A stretch of 48,727 nucleotides of DNA from Caldilineaceae bacterium. Its GTDB lineage: Bacteria > Chloroflexota > Anaerolineae > Caldilineales > Caldilineaceae. Location of the stretch: positions 1 to 48,727 of the forward strand of contig JAPOVP010000184.1 in the NCBI GenBank assembly GCA_026708085.1, read 5' to 3'. Position 1 is the stretch's first letter. Every line of letters starts with the position of its first letter. A program made the position numbers and the translations under genes. The notes beneath the pieces were generated by a model that saw only the letters and a list, made by a program, of their open reading frames with translations, did not search any database and was not told the origin of the DNA. Below, in pieces: positions 25,618 through 33,913 of this stretch.

Positions 25618-25726
25618 CCCAATCCTACAACATGCCTCGCCGACCTGGTGTCGAAATTTGTAACAGGTGCCCAATCGAAGGAGTTTCGCCAAACCACGTC
25701 CCGCCCGCCACATAAAGTCTCCGTAG

Positions 25727-25747
25727 GGGCAGGCCTGGTGCCTGCCC
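25727..25747. other. Short hairpin, GGGCAGGC type
   Basis: GGGCAGGC (25727-25734) and GCCTGCCC (25740-25747) form an 8-bp stem with a 5-base loop in non-coding DNA. No T-tract follows on either strand, so it is not an obvious terminator. Confidence 0.5.
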
Positions 25748-25863
25748 TGCGTCTCTCCCAAAGCCGCTATACAATTTCAGCCTCCTCTAGCATGAATTCC
25801 CCGCAAGACTGTTCCAACCCTGAATTCGGGACGCACCCAACCGTATCTTTGAGGAAGGACCGC

Positions 25864-27030
25864 CTATGCGTTGTACATCTCCAGATGCCGCGTCGCGATC
25901 ACTTCCCAACTGAACTGGCGGGCCGCCTTACGGGCATTGATACGCAGCTTCTCCGCCAGCCGCGGGTCCTCGGCGATGCGCCGCACCGCTTCCGCGGCCG
26001 CCGCCGGATCTCTGGGCGGAACCAGCAGCAAATCGGAGTCCGCCCTCAATTCCGGCGTCGGATCTTGCGGATGCGTTGTCACGATCGCACAGCCGTTGGC
26101 CAGCGCCGCCGTCAGCGTGCTGCGCCGCATACTCATCCCATCCTCATACGGCATCACCAACACGTCGATCGCGTTGAAGTCCGCCGCAACCTCGGCATCC
26201 GACTGGTGACCCGTCCATTGCACGCGCCTGTCTAGCCCGTGTTCGGCAATGGAGGCTTCGACCCGCTGCAGATACCTGAAGTTCGTCTCATCGCTGTCAC
26301 CAACCCGTTCGCCGATCATCAACAGGTGCACGTCCCGCCCCTCACCCGCCAGCGCCGCCAGCGTCTCGACCAGCGTCAGCCCGCCTTTGCTGGCGTTGAG
26401 AAAACCGAAGTAACCCAATACAAGCTGCCCGCTGCCGTAGCCGCGTGCCGCCCGCCTTTCGATCCGCTCCTCCGTCGTAAACTGCCGGCTCTTGATGTCA
26501 TTGCCGATCGGAATCCGGTGAAGCTGGCCGCGCTGCACCTGCCCTTGGACCGCATCCCAGTCACTCTGATTCGTGACCACCACCGCATCCGCAGCCCGCA
26601 ACGGCAGCCTCGTAACCCAGTTCCGCAGCCGCGCCCCCGCCTTGGGAAACAGATAGGGAACGCGCAGATCGTGATAGGTCCAGGCGGCGCGCAGCCCCTG
26701 TCGCCGCAGGAAATACGGCAAAGCGTTGATGGCCGGATGCATTCGGTAAGCGGCCGTCTGGTACTGAACATGCACCCACTCGGCCCCGACCGCGCGGGCG
26801 CATGCATGAATCTCGGACAGGATCCCCCAGCCCCAACTGCGGCGCCCCGGAAGTACCCGAACCGCATCCGACTCCGACGACACCGTCACCTGCTCGTCGG
26901 TCAGGATAGCAATCTGCGCGCCCTGCGCCTGCAGTGCCGCAGCCAGCTCGGCCGTAAACCTGCCGACGCCGCCCACCATCGGCGGATATTCCCCCGTGAC
27001 GAACAAAACCTTCGGATGCCCTGCCGCCAC
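25864..27030 (-). CDS. Glycosyltransferase, GT4 family
   Basis: The product of about 388 residues is a retaining GT-B glycosyltransferase. The N-terminal domain begins VLFVTGEYPPMVGGVGRFTAEL, a typical acceptor-side glycine-rich loop. The C-terminal domain carries the donor-binding region YEDGMSMRRSTLTAALANG, followed by AIVTTHP, matching the family's E-x7-E/RRS pattern. No membrane segment is seen, so it acts at the cytoplasmic membrane face on cell-envelope or exopolysaccharide precursors. The start is ambiguous: TTG 27039 lies one base after GAGGAG, too close, whereas GTG 27030 is ten bases away and is preferred. It is the last gene of a minus-strand series beginning with the BMP lipoproteins. 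Confidence 0.87.
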   Translation of the reverse strand: MAAGHPKVLFVTGEYPPMVGGVGRFTAELAAALQAQGAQIAILTDEQVTVSSESDAVRVLPGRRSWGWGILSEIHACARAVGAEWVHVQYQTAAYRMHPAINALPYFLRRQGLRAAWTYHDLRVPYLFPKAGARLRNWVTRLPLRAADAVVVTNQSDWDAVQGQVQRGQLHRIPIGNDIKSRQFTTEERIERRAARGYGSGQLVLGYFGFLNASKGGLTLVETLAALAGEGRDVHLLMIGERVGDSDETNFRYLQRVEASIAEHGLDRRVQWTGHQSDAEVAADFNAIDVLVMPYEDGMSMRRSTLTAALANGCAIVTTHPQDPTPELRADSDLLLVPPRDPAAAAEAVRRIAEDPRLAEKLRINARKAARQFSWEVIATRHLEMYNA

Positions 27031-27065
27031 TTTTTTCAAGCTCCTCTTACCATACTGCCATCGAG

Positions 27066-27488
27066 TTATTCGGGTATCCGCTCCTGCAGGGCGGCCAGCA
27101 GTTCATCCTGCCGCGTCACAGCCGGCAAAAAAAGCGTGTGGGGCACATCCATTTCTACGATACCCTCGGCAGAAACGGGCCAGTAAACCAGGCTCACTCC
27201 GGGTACAAAGCGGCCGGCCTCTTCACACGTGATCATCTGGCGGAACTGGATCTGCATTGGCCCCTGCATCGGCGCGCGCACGGTCACACCGTCGGCGGTC
27301 AACTCCATCCGCATCAGCGCCCAGCGTATGTGGATAAGGGCGAACGCGATCGCCCCCAGCAAAAAGAACAGGGAAGGCAGACTGAATCCGATCAGGATCT
27401 CCCGCAGGAAAAGTAGCGCCACCGCCGCGCCGCCGAGGGCAAACAATCGATATATTGTACGGGGAAGGTAAACCGGGGTGTCAGTCAT
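27066..27488 (-). CDS. Small membrane protein with PH-like C-terminal domain
   Basis: This protein of about 140 residues has two adjacent hydrophobic helices in its first 60 residues (LFALGGAAVALLFLREIL; LFFLLGAIAFALIHIRWAL). A soluble beta-rich part follows (MELTADGVTVRAP; IQFRQMITCEE) that resembles the PH-like domains of bacterial membrane proteins. The start ATG 27488 is preferred to 27515, but neither has a clear ribosome site. It lies between the glycosyltransferase and another small membrane protein on the same strand. No specific function can be given. Confidence 0.7.
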   Translation of the reverse strand: MTDTPVYLPRTIYRLFALGGAAVALLFLREILIGFSLPSLFFLLGAIAFALIHIRWALMRMELTADGVTVRAPMQGPMQIQFRQMITCEEAGRFVPGVSLVYWPVSAEGIVEMDVPHTLFLPAVTRQDELLAALQERIPE

Positions 27489-27526
27489 CGGACCGATGGC
27501 TGATGGTGTGTGCACTACGCCAGCGG

Positions 27527-27850
27527 CTACTCACTGCGGTCGGGTTGCTGCGCGCGGCTGCTGACAATCAGCATCGCAAACGCGACCACCGAGAGAACGC
27601 CGGCGCCGTACACGATCGCGCGAATGACCTGGCTCTCCCACAGTGTCGGTGCAAAACCGGCAAACCCGCCCAGAATCCCGGCCAGAGGAACCGTCGCAAT
27701 CAAAACGAAATGGAGCATCATGTACGCGGGTGAGGGACGAGGAAAATCTTCACGCGTGAGGAACTTCATCATCATGTAGATCGCGCCCAGCGGATAGAGT
27801 ACGCCCACCAGCAGAAGAGCGGCCGAGCCAGCCTTGTACAGAATGTCCAT
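27527..27850 (-). CDS. Small integral membrane protein
   Basis: The 107-residue protein has three hydrophobic segments (residues 8-28, 45-65 and 75-97) and short polar ends. I do not recognise the family. It lies 18 bases downstream of the ABC ATPase gene and 38 bases before the PH-like protein, all on the minus strand, so it is probably in the same operon. It is far too short to be the missing permease of the ABC system. Confidence 0.65.
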   Translation of the reverse strand: MDILYKAGSAALLLVGVLYPLGAIYMMMKFLTREDFPRPSPAYMMLHFVLIATVPLAGILGGFAGFAPTLWESQVIRAIVYGAGVLSVVAFAMLIVSSRAQQPDRSE

Positions 27851-27868
27851 GCTTTTCGCGGATGTCGG

Positions 27869-29416
27869 TCAGGCCGTCTGCTCGCCTGCCATCATCAGCC
27901 CGATCTCCTCGCGCGTCGCCGCGCCGATATCGACGACGCCCATCACCCGCCCGCCGTTGAGAACGGCGACGCGGTCGGCCAGGCTGAACAACTCGTCCAG
28001 GTCTTCGCTGATCAGCAGTACCGCCACCCCGGCCGCCTGCTGCTCCAGCAGCCGCTGGCGCACCGCCTCCGTCGCGCCCACGTCCAGCCCCTGTGTCGGA
28101 TGGGCCGCGATGATCAACTTCGGGTCCGTCGTCAGTTCGCGGGCCAATATCAGCTTCTGCAGATTGCCGCCGGAGAGCGCACCTGCATTGGTCGTGATAC
28201 CGGGCGTGTCCACGTTGAACTCGTCTACCAACTCCGTGCTCATCTTGTCCAGGCCGTCGCGATCAAGGAACGGCCCCGGCCTGTCCCGGTAATGTTTGAG
28301 CGCGATGTTGTCAGCCACATTCATCGAGCCGACCGAACCCACGTGAATGCGGCTTTCCGGCACGTGGGCGATGCCGGCGTCGATGATGGCGCGCGGCGTC
28401 TTATTGGTGAGTTCCTGCCCCAGCAGCGTAATGCGTCCGCTAGTCGCCCGCCGCAACCCCGTCAACAGTTCGGCCAACTCTTTCTGTCCGTTGCCGGCAA
28501 CACCGGCAATACCAAGGATCTCGCCCCTGCGGATCTGCAGCGAAACATCCTGCAGGGCCGGCAAACGCTTATCGTTAAGGCAGCAAATCTCTTCAACTTC
28601 CAGGCAGACTTCGCCGAACTCCTGCTCCTCCTTGTCAATGCGGAAGATGACCGACCGCCCCACCATCAGCTCGGCCAGATGCGCCGCGCTGGTTTCGCCG
28701 GTCACGTCCTCGCTGGCCACCACCCGACCCTGGCGCAGCACCGTTACCCGGTCGGCAAAACGGGTCACCTCATCCAGCTTATGGCTGATGAAGATGATCG
28801 TCTTACCCTCCTGCACCATGCGCTGCATCGTTTGGCCCAGCGCGTCCGCCTCCTGCGGCGTCAATACGGCTGTTGGTTCATCGAGGATCAGGATATCCGC
28901 CCCGCGGTACAGCGCCTTCAAAATCTCGATACGCTGCTGCTCGCCGACGCTCAACTGCCAGACGAACGCCTCCGGGTCCACGTGCAGATCATACTGCTCG
29001 CTCACCTCCGCAATCCGCCGCTGCACCCGCTGCATGTCCAGTCGCAGCGGCTTGAAGCGGCCCTGCTCGCCGGGCTCGCAATAGGGATCGTCTAACCCCA
29101 GAATGATGTTCTCGGCGACCGTCTGGTTCATCACCAACTTGAAATGTTGGTGGACCATGGCGATGCCCAGGTCGAAAGCAGTCTTCGGCGAGTCGACATG
29201 CACGGATTGCCCGTGCACCAGCACATTTCCCTCTTCCGGCAGATACAACCCCGCCAGGATATTCATCAGCGTCGACTTGCCCGCGCCGTTTTCCCCCAGA
29301 AGGGCATGGATCTCGCCCTTGTTGACCGTCAGATCGACGCTGTCGTTTGCCAGGACCCCGGGAAACCGTTTGGTGATTTCCCGCATTTCCACGGCGAGAG
29401 GAGCAGAGTTCGTCAT
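27869..29416 (-). CDS. Nucleoside/simple-sugar ABC transporter ATP-binding protein (two domains)
   Basis: The 515-residue protein contains two fused ABC ATPase domains, as in the ATPases of BMP-linked nucleoside importers and of ribose-type importers. Domain 1 has Walker A GENGAGKST (near residue 40), signature LSVGEQQR and Walker B ILILDEPTAVL. In domain 2 Walker A is degenerate (GVAGNGQKEL), the signature is LSGGNLQKL, and the Walker B region reads IIAAHPTQGLDVG, which lacks the usual Asp-Glu pair. This asymmetry is normal for the family. Two BMP-type binding proteins are encoded directly upstream, so the system probably imports purine nucleosides or a related compound. No permease gene lies in the window; only small membrane proteins follow. 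Confidence 0.92.
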   Translation of the reverse strand: MTNSAPLAVEMREITKRFPGVLANDSVDLTVNKGEIHALLGENGAGKSTLMNILAGLYLPEEGNVLVHGQSVHVDSPKTAFDLGIAMVHQHFKLVMNQTVAENIILGLDDPYCEPGEQGRFKPLRLDMQRVQRRIAEVSEQYDLHVDPEAFVWQLSVGEQQRIEILKALYRGADILILDEPTAVLTPQEADALGQTMQRMVQEGKTIIFISHKLDEVTRFADRVTVLRQGRVVASEDVTGETSAAHLAELMVGRSVIFRIDKEEQEFGEVCLEVEEICCLNDKRLPALQDVSLQIRRGEILGIAGVAGNGQKELAELLTGLRRATSGRITLLGQELTNKTPRAIIDAGIAHVPESRIHVGSVGSMNVADNIALKHYRDRPGPFLDRDGLDKMSTELVDEFNVDTPGITTNAGALSGGNLQKLILARELTTDPKLIIAAHPTQGLDVGATEAVRQRLLEQQAAGVAVLLISEDLDELFSLADRVAVLNGGRVMGVVDIGAATREEIGLMMAGEQTA

Positions 29417-29463
29417 AGGCGATGGAGCTTCACAATGTGAGCCGGTTTCTATGCAGGAATGAA

Positions 29464-29504
29464 GTCAGAGAGTGGGGACACCGACCCTGACCCCCCTCTC
29501 TGAC
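29464..29504 (-). other. Intercistronic hairpin before the ABC ATPase gene
   Basis: GTCAGAGAG (29464-29472) pairs with CTCTCTGAC (29496-29504), and an inner GGGG/CCCC pairing lengthens the stem. It lies between the BMP lipoprotein gene and the ATPase gene. There is no U-tract, so it may protect or limit the transcript. Confidence 0.5.
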
Positions 29505-29536
29505 CCACGAGTCTCGACCTGCCTTTTATCCCTTCC

Positions 29537-30655
29537 TTACTGTGGGATCTCGCCGGTAACACCTGCTACCAGCCAGTCATAACTGAGTAGCGCCGGGTCG
29601 TCCATACATTCTCCGGCCGCCACCCGTTCCACGCCAGTGTTATCGCTGATCGGGCCGCAGAAGAACTGAAAACTGCCGTCAAGAATGCCTTCCTTGGCCT
29701 CCTCGACCGCTATCTGTACCACCGGCGGCACAAATTCAGCCACCGGCGCAAGATCTAACACCCCGTCTTCCATGCCCCACCAGATCGGTTCATTGGTCCA
29801 CGTCCCGGCAGCCACGTCGCGCACCTTCTTTTCGTAGATGACCTGCCAGTTCCAGATCGGTGCGGTCAGCAATGCCTGCGGCGCGATCTCCGGGTTGACC
29901 ACGTTGTAGCCGATGGCATAGACGCCTTGCTCCTCGGCCAGTTTGTCCGGTTCGACACTATCGCTTTCTCGCGCAACGACATCCGCACCCGCATCGATGA
30001 GCGCCTGCGCGGCTTCGCGTTCAGCAGGAGGATCAAACCAGGCAAAGATCCATATCGGCCGTACCTCTACAAGAGGATTAATCGATTGGGCGCCCAGGGC
30101 GAAAGCATTCAGATTTCGCACCACTTCCGGAATCGGGTAAGGCGCAATGTAGCCGATGATATTGGATTGTGTCATCGCACCGGCAACCATTCCGGACAGG
30201 TACCAGCCCTGGTAGCCGCGGCCGTCGTAAATGCCAACATTCTCAGCCGTCTTGTATCCAGTGGCATGCTCAAACTTCACGTCCGGAAATCCTGCAGCGA
30301 CTTCGATGACGCTGTCCATGTAACCGAAACTGGTGGCAAAAATCAGGTCATATCCTTGGGATGCATAGCTCTGCAGCACCCGCGCCGCGTCCGGTCCTTC
30401 AGCGACGAGTTCGCTGTACGCCGTTTCTACGCCGAGCTCTTCCAGCGCCAACCGGCCCTGATCGTGCGCATAGCTCCAGCCGAGGTCTCCCACAGGGCCG
30501 ACGTAAACAAAAGCGACCTTTATCGACTCGATCGTCTTAGCAGCGCCTTCCTGCTCTTCAGCCGCAGACATATCGCCAATTGGCTGACAGGCGCCGATCA
30601 CCAATGTCAATATCAGCAGAACACCAACCACTATTCTCAAATGTCGAATCCTCAT
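29537..30655 (-). CDS. BMP-family ABC transporter substrate-binding lipoprotein 1
   Basis: This protein of about 372 residues belongs to the BmpA/PnrA group that binds purine nucleosides. It has a lipoprotein signal with the lipobox ending at Cys23 (LVIGAC). The mature protein contains IKVAFVYVGPVGDLGWSYAHDQGR, the hallmark start of the family, then FATSFGYMDSV and ATGYKTAENVGIYDGRGYQ. The start ATG 30655 has GGGGG about eight bases upstream; the in-frame start at 30673 lies before this site. It is a clear homologue of the next gene (same signal layout, same GDLGWxYAHDQGR motif). Two binding proteins for one ATPase suggest two related ligands. Confidence 0.92.
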   Translation of the reverse strand: MRIRHLRIVVGVLLILTLVIGACQPIGDMSAAEEQEGAAKTIESIKVAFVYVGPVGDLGWSYAHDQGRLALEELGVETAYSELVAEGPDAARVLQSYASQGYDLIFATSFGYMDSVIEVAAGFPDVKFEHATGYKTAENVGIYDGRGYQGWYLSGMVAGAMTQSNIIGYIAPYPIPEVVRNLNAFALGAQSINPLVEVRPIWIFAWFDPPAEREAAQALIDAGADVVARESDSVEPDKLAEEQGVYAIGYNVVNPEIAPQALLTAPIWNWQVIYEKKVRDVAAGTWTNEPIWWGMEDGVLDLAPVAEFVPPVVQIAVEEAKEGILDGSFQFFCGPISDNTGVERVAAGECMDDPALLSYDWLVAGVTGEIPQ

Positions 30656-30722
30656 GTAACTACCCCCTTTCACTACAATTACAGATGGACTCGCTCATCT
30701 CAATCCAGCTGGTGCGACAAAT

Positions 30723-30769
30723 AGATTGCTCCTCCCTTGAAGTCAGGTACTCTTAGAGAGGAGCAATCT
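30723..30769 (-). other. Long hairpin between the two BMP lipoprotein genes
   Basis: AGATTGCTCCTC (30723-30734) pairs perfectly with GAGGAGCAATCT (30758-30769), a 12-bp stem with a 23-base loop. On the minus-strand transcript it is followed by ATTTGT, so it may be a weak terminator or an mRNA-stabilising end for the upstream BMP gene. Confidence 0.55.
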
Positions 30770-30874
30770 TTAATGATCACGGTCGATTTGTTTCAGCCGG
30801 CTGCCCTTTTCAGGCAGATAGTCTGATTCAAAAAGCGGTACTTCACGCGATTCAATCGCATGCCAAAACCCGGG

Positions 30875-32023
30875 CTAGTTTCCAAGCGGCGCGGCCTCAC
30901 CCGGCGCCTCGCCGACAACACCCTCAACAAACCAGTCCATGCCCAGCATCTGACCGTCGTCCATGCACTGGCCGTCGTCCAGGAACTGCACGCCGTTCTG
31001 GCCGTTCATCGCGCCGCAGAACACGTCCGTCTCACCGGAAACGATCATGGCCTGCTTTTCGGCGACCATCGCGGCGACGTCTTCAGGAACGGACGGGCTC
31101 ATTTCTGCCAAACCGACGATCCCGTCGTCCATGCCGCCCCAATACTGCTCAGTAACCCAGTCGCCGTCGCGCGCCTGCTCCGCGAACTTCTGGAAAGCCG
31201 GCCCCCAGTTCCAGACCGGACCGGTGAGGACGCTGTCACCGACGAACGCGCGCATGTCGCTGTTGTAGCCGATGCTCGTCCCGCCGCGCTCGGCCGCAGC
31301 CTTCTGCGGCTCCGTCGTGTCCTGGTGCTGTGCGATGATATCCGCGCCCTGGTCCAGCAGCGCTTCAGCCGCTTCCTTTTCTTCCGGCGGGCCAAACCAG
31401 GTGTTCGTCCACACGACTCGCACCTCGGCATCCGGATTCACCTCGCGCACGCCCAGCGTGAACGCGTTGATTCCACGGATCACCTCAGGAATCGGGAAGG
31501 CGGCCACGTAACCGATGATGTTGCTTTCGGTCATGCTGCCTGCCACCAGGCCGCTCAGATAGCGCGGCTGGTACATGCGGCCAAAGAGAGTGCTCATGTT
31601 GTCGGCCGTCTTGAAGCCGGATACATGCACAAAATACTGTTCCGGGAACTCCTGGGCGACCGTCAGTGTCGGGTCCATGTAGCCGAAGCTGGTGGTGATG
31701 ACCAGGTCATAACCTTTCTGGGCGAAGTCTCGAATCACGCGCTCTGCGTCCGGGCCCTCGGGCACCATCTCAATGAAGGCCGTCTCCGCGCCGCCTTCGA
31801 GGTTCTCTTCCAGGAACAGCCGCCCCTGATCGTGCGCATACGTCCAGCCAAGGTCGCCGATAGGCGCGACATAGACGAAGGCCACCTGCAAAGGCATAGC
31901 CATGTCGTCGTCGCCCGCCATCTCTTCTTCCATGGGCGCCTCGGTGACCGGCTGGCAAGCCGCAATCAGCAGCGCCAGGATGACCAGGACACCCACCACT
32001 GTCCACGATTGTCGAATTCTCAT
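30875..32023 (-). CDS. BMP-family ABC transporter substrate-binding lipoprotein 2
   Basis: The 382-residue protein is the second BmpA/PnrA-type binding lipoprotein. Its signal ends at Cys23 (LLIAAC), followed by an acidic, Met-rich linker. LQVAFVYVAPIGDLGWTYAHDQGR, ITTSFGYMDPTL and VSGFKTADNMSTLFGRMYQ are family landmarks. The ribosome site AAAGGAGA lies just before the ATG. It is the first gene of the series 32023 to 25864, and the 354-base gap before it should hold the operon promoter. High expression relative to the ATPase would fit the hairpin that follows it. Confidence 0.92.
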   Translation of the reverse strand: MRIRQSWTVVGVLVILALLIAACQPVTEAPMEEEMAGDDDMAMPLQVAFVYVAPIGDLGWTYAHDQGRLFLEENLEGGAETAFIEMVPEGPDAERVIRDFAQKGYDLVITTSFGYMDPTLTVAQEFPEQYFVHVSGFKTADNMSTLFGRMYQPRYLSGLVAGSMTESNIIGYVAAFPIPEVIRGINAFTLGVREVNPDAEVRVVWTNTWFGPPEEKEAAEALLDQGADIIAQHQDTTEPQKAAAERGGTSIGYNSDMRAFVGDSVLTGPVWNWGPAFQKFAEQARDGDWVTEQYWGGMDDGIVGLAEMSPSVPEDVAAMVAEKQAMIVSGETDVFCGAMNGQNGVQFLDDGQCMDDGQMLGMDWFVEGVVGEAPGEAAPLGN

Positions 32024-32377
32024 GAAACTGTCTCCTTTGAGTCAAATGGGTCCACTAGATGATGTCTGAACTGTAGGCCGTCCGCCCCCAGGCGGCTGAA
32101 AAGCCGGAGTCAGCAGCAGGGGAACTGTTTGTCTGGGGAATGACAGGTTTCCAGTCAATGGCTTGGACAATATCTGTTGAGCCAAGATGAGGCAATGGTA
32201 TCGCAAAGACTGCCAAAATTCAACTATGGAAACAGCGTGTACCTGCACATAGGCAATGGTTAGGCATTCATGCGCGCCAATCGGTATAATTCGAAAAGAG
32301 ACTATGGCAACGGGCCGGTCAATCGGTATTGTCCACTGGCTACCGGCCACTGATCGTTTACCCGAGGTTCAATCTTC
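32024..32377. other. Divergent intergenic region, BMP operon / methyltransferase
   Basis: This 354-base gap separates divergent genes. On the plus strand a perfect TATAAT (32285-32290) lies about 88 bases before the methyltransferase start, without a good -35 box. GGCCGGT (32313-32319) pairs with ACCGGCC (32342-32348). Heptad-like units TCCACTG, GCTACCG and GCCACTG fill 32332-32352. No gene is seen. Confidence 0.5.
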
Positions 32378-33586
32378 ATGACAGAGTATCAGATCACCTA
32401 CTGGCGGGACTTCCCGTCAATGGTGGTGGCCCGCGAGGGCCGCCGCAACCGGCACAAGGTCCAGCTCCCGGCCCGATTTCAGGTCGCAATCGACGAAGCC
32501 GCCATGCGCGCCGGCGCAACCGGCACCGATGAATACCTGGACGGCTGGCTGCGAACCGACTGGCAGGAGAAGGCGGGGAATCCTGAAGAGGTCGCCCAGG
32601 CCGTCGCCGCGCAATTGGAAGCCGACTATCCCCCCCAACGAATACGCAAGCTCCTTTCCTCGATAACTCCCGACTCTTCCTCCGGCGGATGGCTGACACC
32701 GCGCCCCCATCCGGTCATCGAGCGCCTAAGCCGGCACAGCGGCCCCCTGCTGGGTGACGGGGCCATGGCCACGATGCTGCAGGAAGCCGGCCTCACTGGC
32801 GGCGCCGCGCCCGAACTGTGGAATGTGGAAAACCCTGACGCCGTGGAAGCAGTCTATCGCGGTTACGTCGAGGCCGGGTCCCACATCATTACCACCAACA
32901 CCTTCGGCGGCACAACCGCCCGGCTCAAAATGCATGACCTGGAGGACAGGCTGGCTGAACTCAATGCAGCCGGCGTCCAGTTGGCGCGCAAAGTCGCCGA
33001 CGAGGCCGGCGATGTGCTGGTGGGGGCATCGGTCGGGCCGACAGGAGAGCTGCTCGATCCCCTCGGCGTGATGACGATGGACGAGGCCACGGAGCTCTTC
33101 GCCGAACAGGTGGCTGTCATGGCCGAGGCCGGCGCTGACTTCATCCTCACCGAGACGATGAGCGATCTGCAGGAAGTCGAAGCCGCTGTGCGCGCCGTCG
33201 ATCAAGCGACCGACCTACCCATCGTCTCCATGCTCACTTTCGACACCAACCTGCACACCATGATGGGCGTCAGTCCCAAACAGGCCGTGGAAACAATGGC
33301 AAGCTGGGGCGTACAGGTAATCGGCGCCAACTGCGGCAACGGCCCCGACGAGATCCAGACCGTGATGACCGAGATGGTTGCGAACCGTCCCCCTGGCGTA
33401 GTGCTGTACGCCCAGAGCAACGCGGGCCTGCCGGTTCTGCAGGGAGACGACGTGATCTACGACGGCACGCCGGAAGTCATGGCCGACTACGCCCGCCAGA
33501 TGAAGGCCCTCGGCGTAGACGTAATCGCCGGCTGCTGCGGCACCACCCCGACCCACCTGCGTGCAATGCGCGAGGCACTGGGGTAG
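32378..33586 (+). CDS. Virulence_fact domain fused to homocysteine S-methyltransferase
   Basis: The 402-residue protein has two parts. Residues 1 to about 87 (YQITYWRDFPSMVVAREGRR; LPARFQVAIDEAAMRAGATG) match the small 'Virulence_fact' domain (PF13769) as I know it, normally a separate protein. Residues 115-402 are a Zn-dependent homocysteine S-methyltransferase (betaine-homocysteine methyltransferase/MetH N-terminal type): DGAMATMLQ, TNTFGGTTARL, and the zinc cysteines Cys319 (GANCG) and Cys386-Cys387 (AGCCG). This family transfers a methyl group to homocysteine from betaine, S-methylmethionine or a corrinoid. In alphaproteobacteria, to my knowledge, the stand-alone domain lies beside methyltransferases and DUF1638; DUF1638 is also found here at 34603. 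The ATG has GAGG ten bases upstream. The donor substrate is unknown. Confidence 0.85.
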   Translation: MTEYQITYWRDFPSMVVAREGRRNRHKVQLPARFQVAIDEAAMRAGATGTDEYLDGWLRTDWQEKAGNPEEVAQAVAAQLEADYPPQRIRKLLSSITPDSSSGGWLTPRPHPVIERLSRHSGPLLGDGAMATMLQEAGLTGGAAPELWNVENPDAVEAVYRGYVEAGSHIITTNTFGGTTARLKMHDLEDRLAELNAAGVQLARKVADEAGDVLVGASVGPTGELLDPLGVMTMDEATELFAEQVAVMAEAGADFILTETMSDLQEVEAAVRAVDQATDLPIVSMLTFDTNLHTMMGVSPKQAVETMASWGVQVIGANCGNGPDEIQTVMTEMVANRPPGVVLYAQSNAGLPVLQGDDVIYDGTPEVMADYARQMKALGVDVIAGCCGTTPTHLRAMREALG

Positions 33587-33642
33587 GAGAGGAGTTAGTC
33601 AACCGCGCATTCAATGGTTTATGGGACCGACATGAAAACTTC

Positions 33643-33913
33643 ATGACTATAGGGTATACTACCCGCGACCGCCCGGCAGCGGATCAGATTGCGGACCTGG
33701 CCGACAGCGGCCACGACATATCTGAGTTTTTTTGCCAATCAGGGGACAATGAAACAGCCGGTAACGCGCTTTAACGTCGATTTGACGCCGGACGTGCTTC
33801 AGGAACTCGATCAGTGGGCCGCCGAGTTGTATGTCTGTCGCCGGGCGGCCATCGAATCGTGCTTGCGGCAAGCCCTAGACCTATACCTCCTGGCGAAACG
33901 CCGCAATCCATGA
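33643..33913 (+). pseudogene. CopG-type (RHH) antitoxin gene interrupted by a frameshift
   Basis: An N-terminal part in one frame from ATG 33643 (RPAADQIADLADSGHDISEFF) continues, after a run of seven T (33727-33733), in the next frame as FFANQGTMKQPVTRFNVDL. Removing one T joins them into the usual shape of a family of about 90-residue ribbon-helix-helix antitoxins: an IAxLADxGxDIS segment, then FFxNxGxM, then the RHH fold (TRFNVDLTPDVLQELDQWA...). The C-terminal piece alone could still be made from ATG 33749 (54 residues), which has AGGGG just upstream, and its stop overlaps the next start (ATGA). Alternatives are a sequencing error in the T-run or programmed slippage. No toxin is nearby. 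Confidence 0.65.
33652..33664 (+). promoter_or_regulatory. Palindrome over a -10-like box
   Basis: GGGTA (33652-33656) and TACCC (33660-33664) flank TAC and overlap TATACT (33655-33660). It could be an operator for an autoregulating antitoxin if translation begins at 33749, but it lies inside the coding region if the start is 33643. The call is weak. Confidence 0.3.

Larger units (their letters stand above)
25426..25838. repeat. Imperfect terminal-type inverted repeat enclosing palindromic elements
   Basis: The sequence at 25426-25441 (GGGTGCATCCCAAATT) matches, in reverse complement, AATTCGGGACGCACCC at 25823-25838 in 14 of 16 positions. The two arms bound a 413-base segment containing two other palindromes. 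No coding frame lies inside, as in a miniature non-autonomous element, but no target-site duplication was identified. Confidence 0.4.
25317..25863. other. 547-base non-coding region rich in palindromes
   Basis: No convincing gene is seen between the aldo/keto reductase start and the glycosyltransferase end. The region holds an imperfect inverted repeat (25426-25441 with 25823-25838), a 56-bp palindromic element repeated at the end of the window (25562-25617), a short GGGCAGGC hairpin (25727-25747), and a CT-rich tract (about 25520-25556). Confidence 0.7.

Noticed and set aside
27527..27850. Small membrane protein considered as the missing ABC permease
   Set aside because: It has only about 107 residues and three helices, whereas permeases of this class have 300 or more residues.
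30860..32062. A 400-codon plus-strand frame opposite BMP lipoprotein 2
   Set aside because: The minus-strand protein has a lipobox and all BMP family landmarks.
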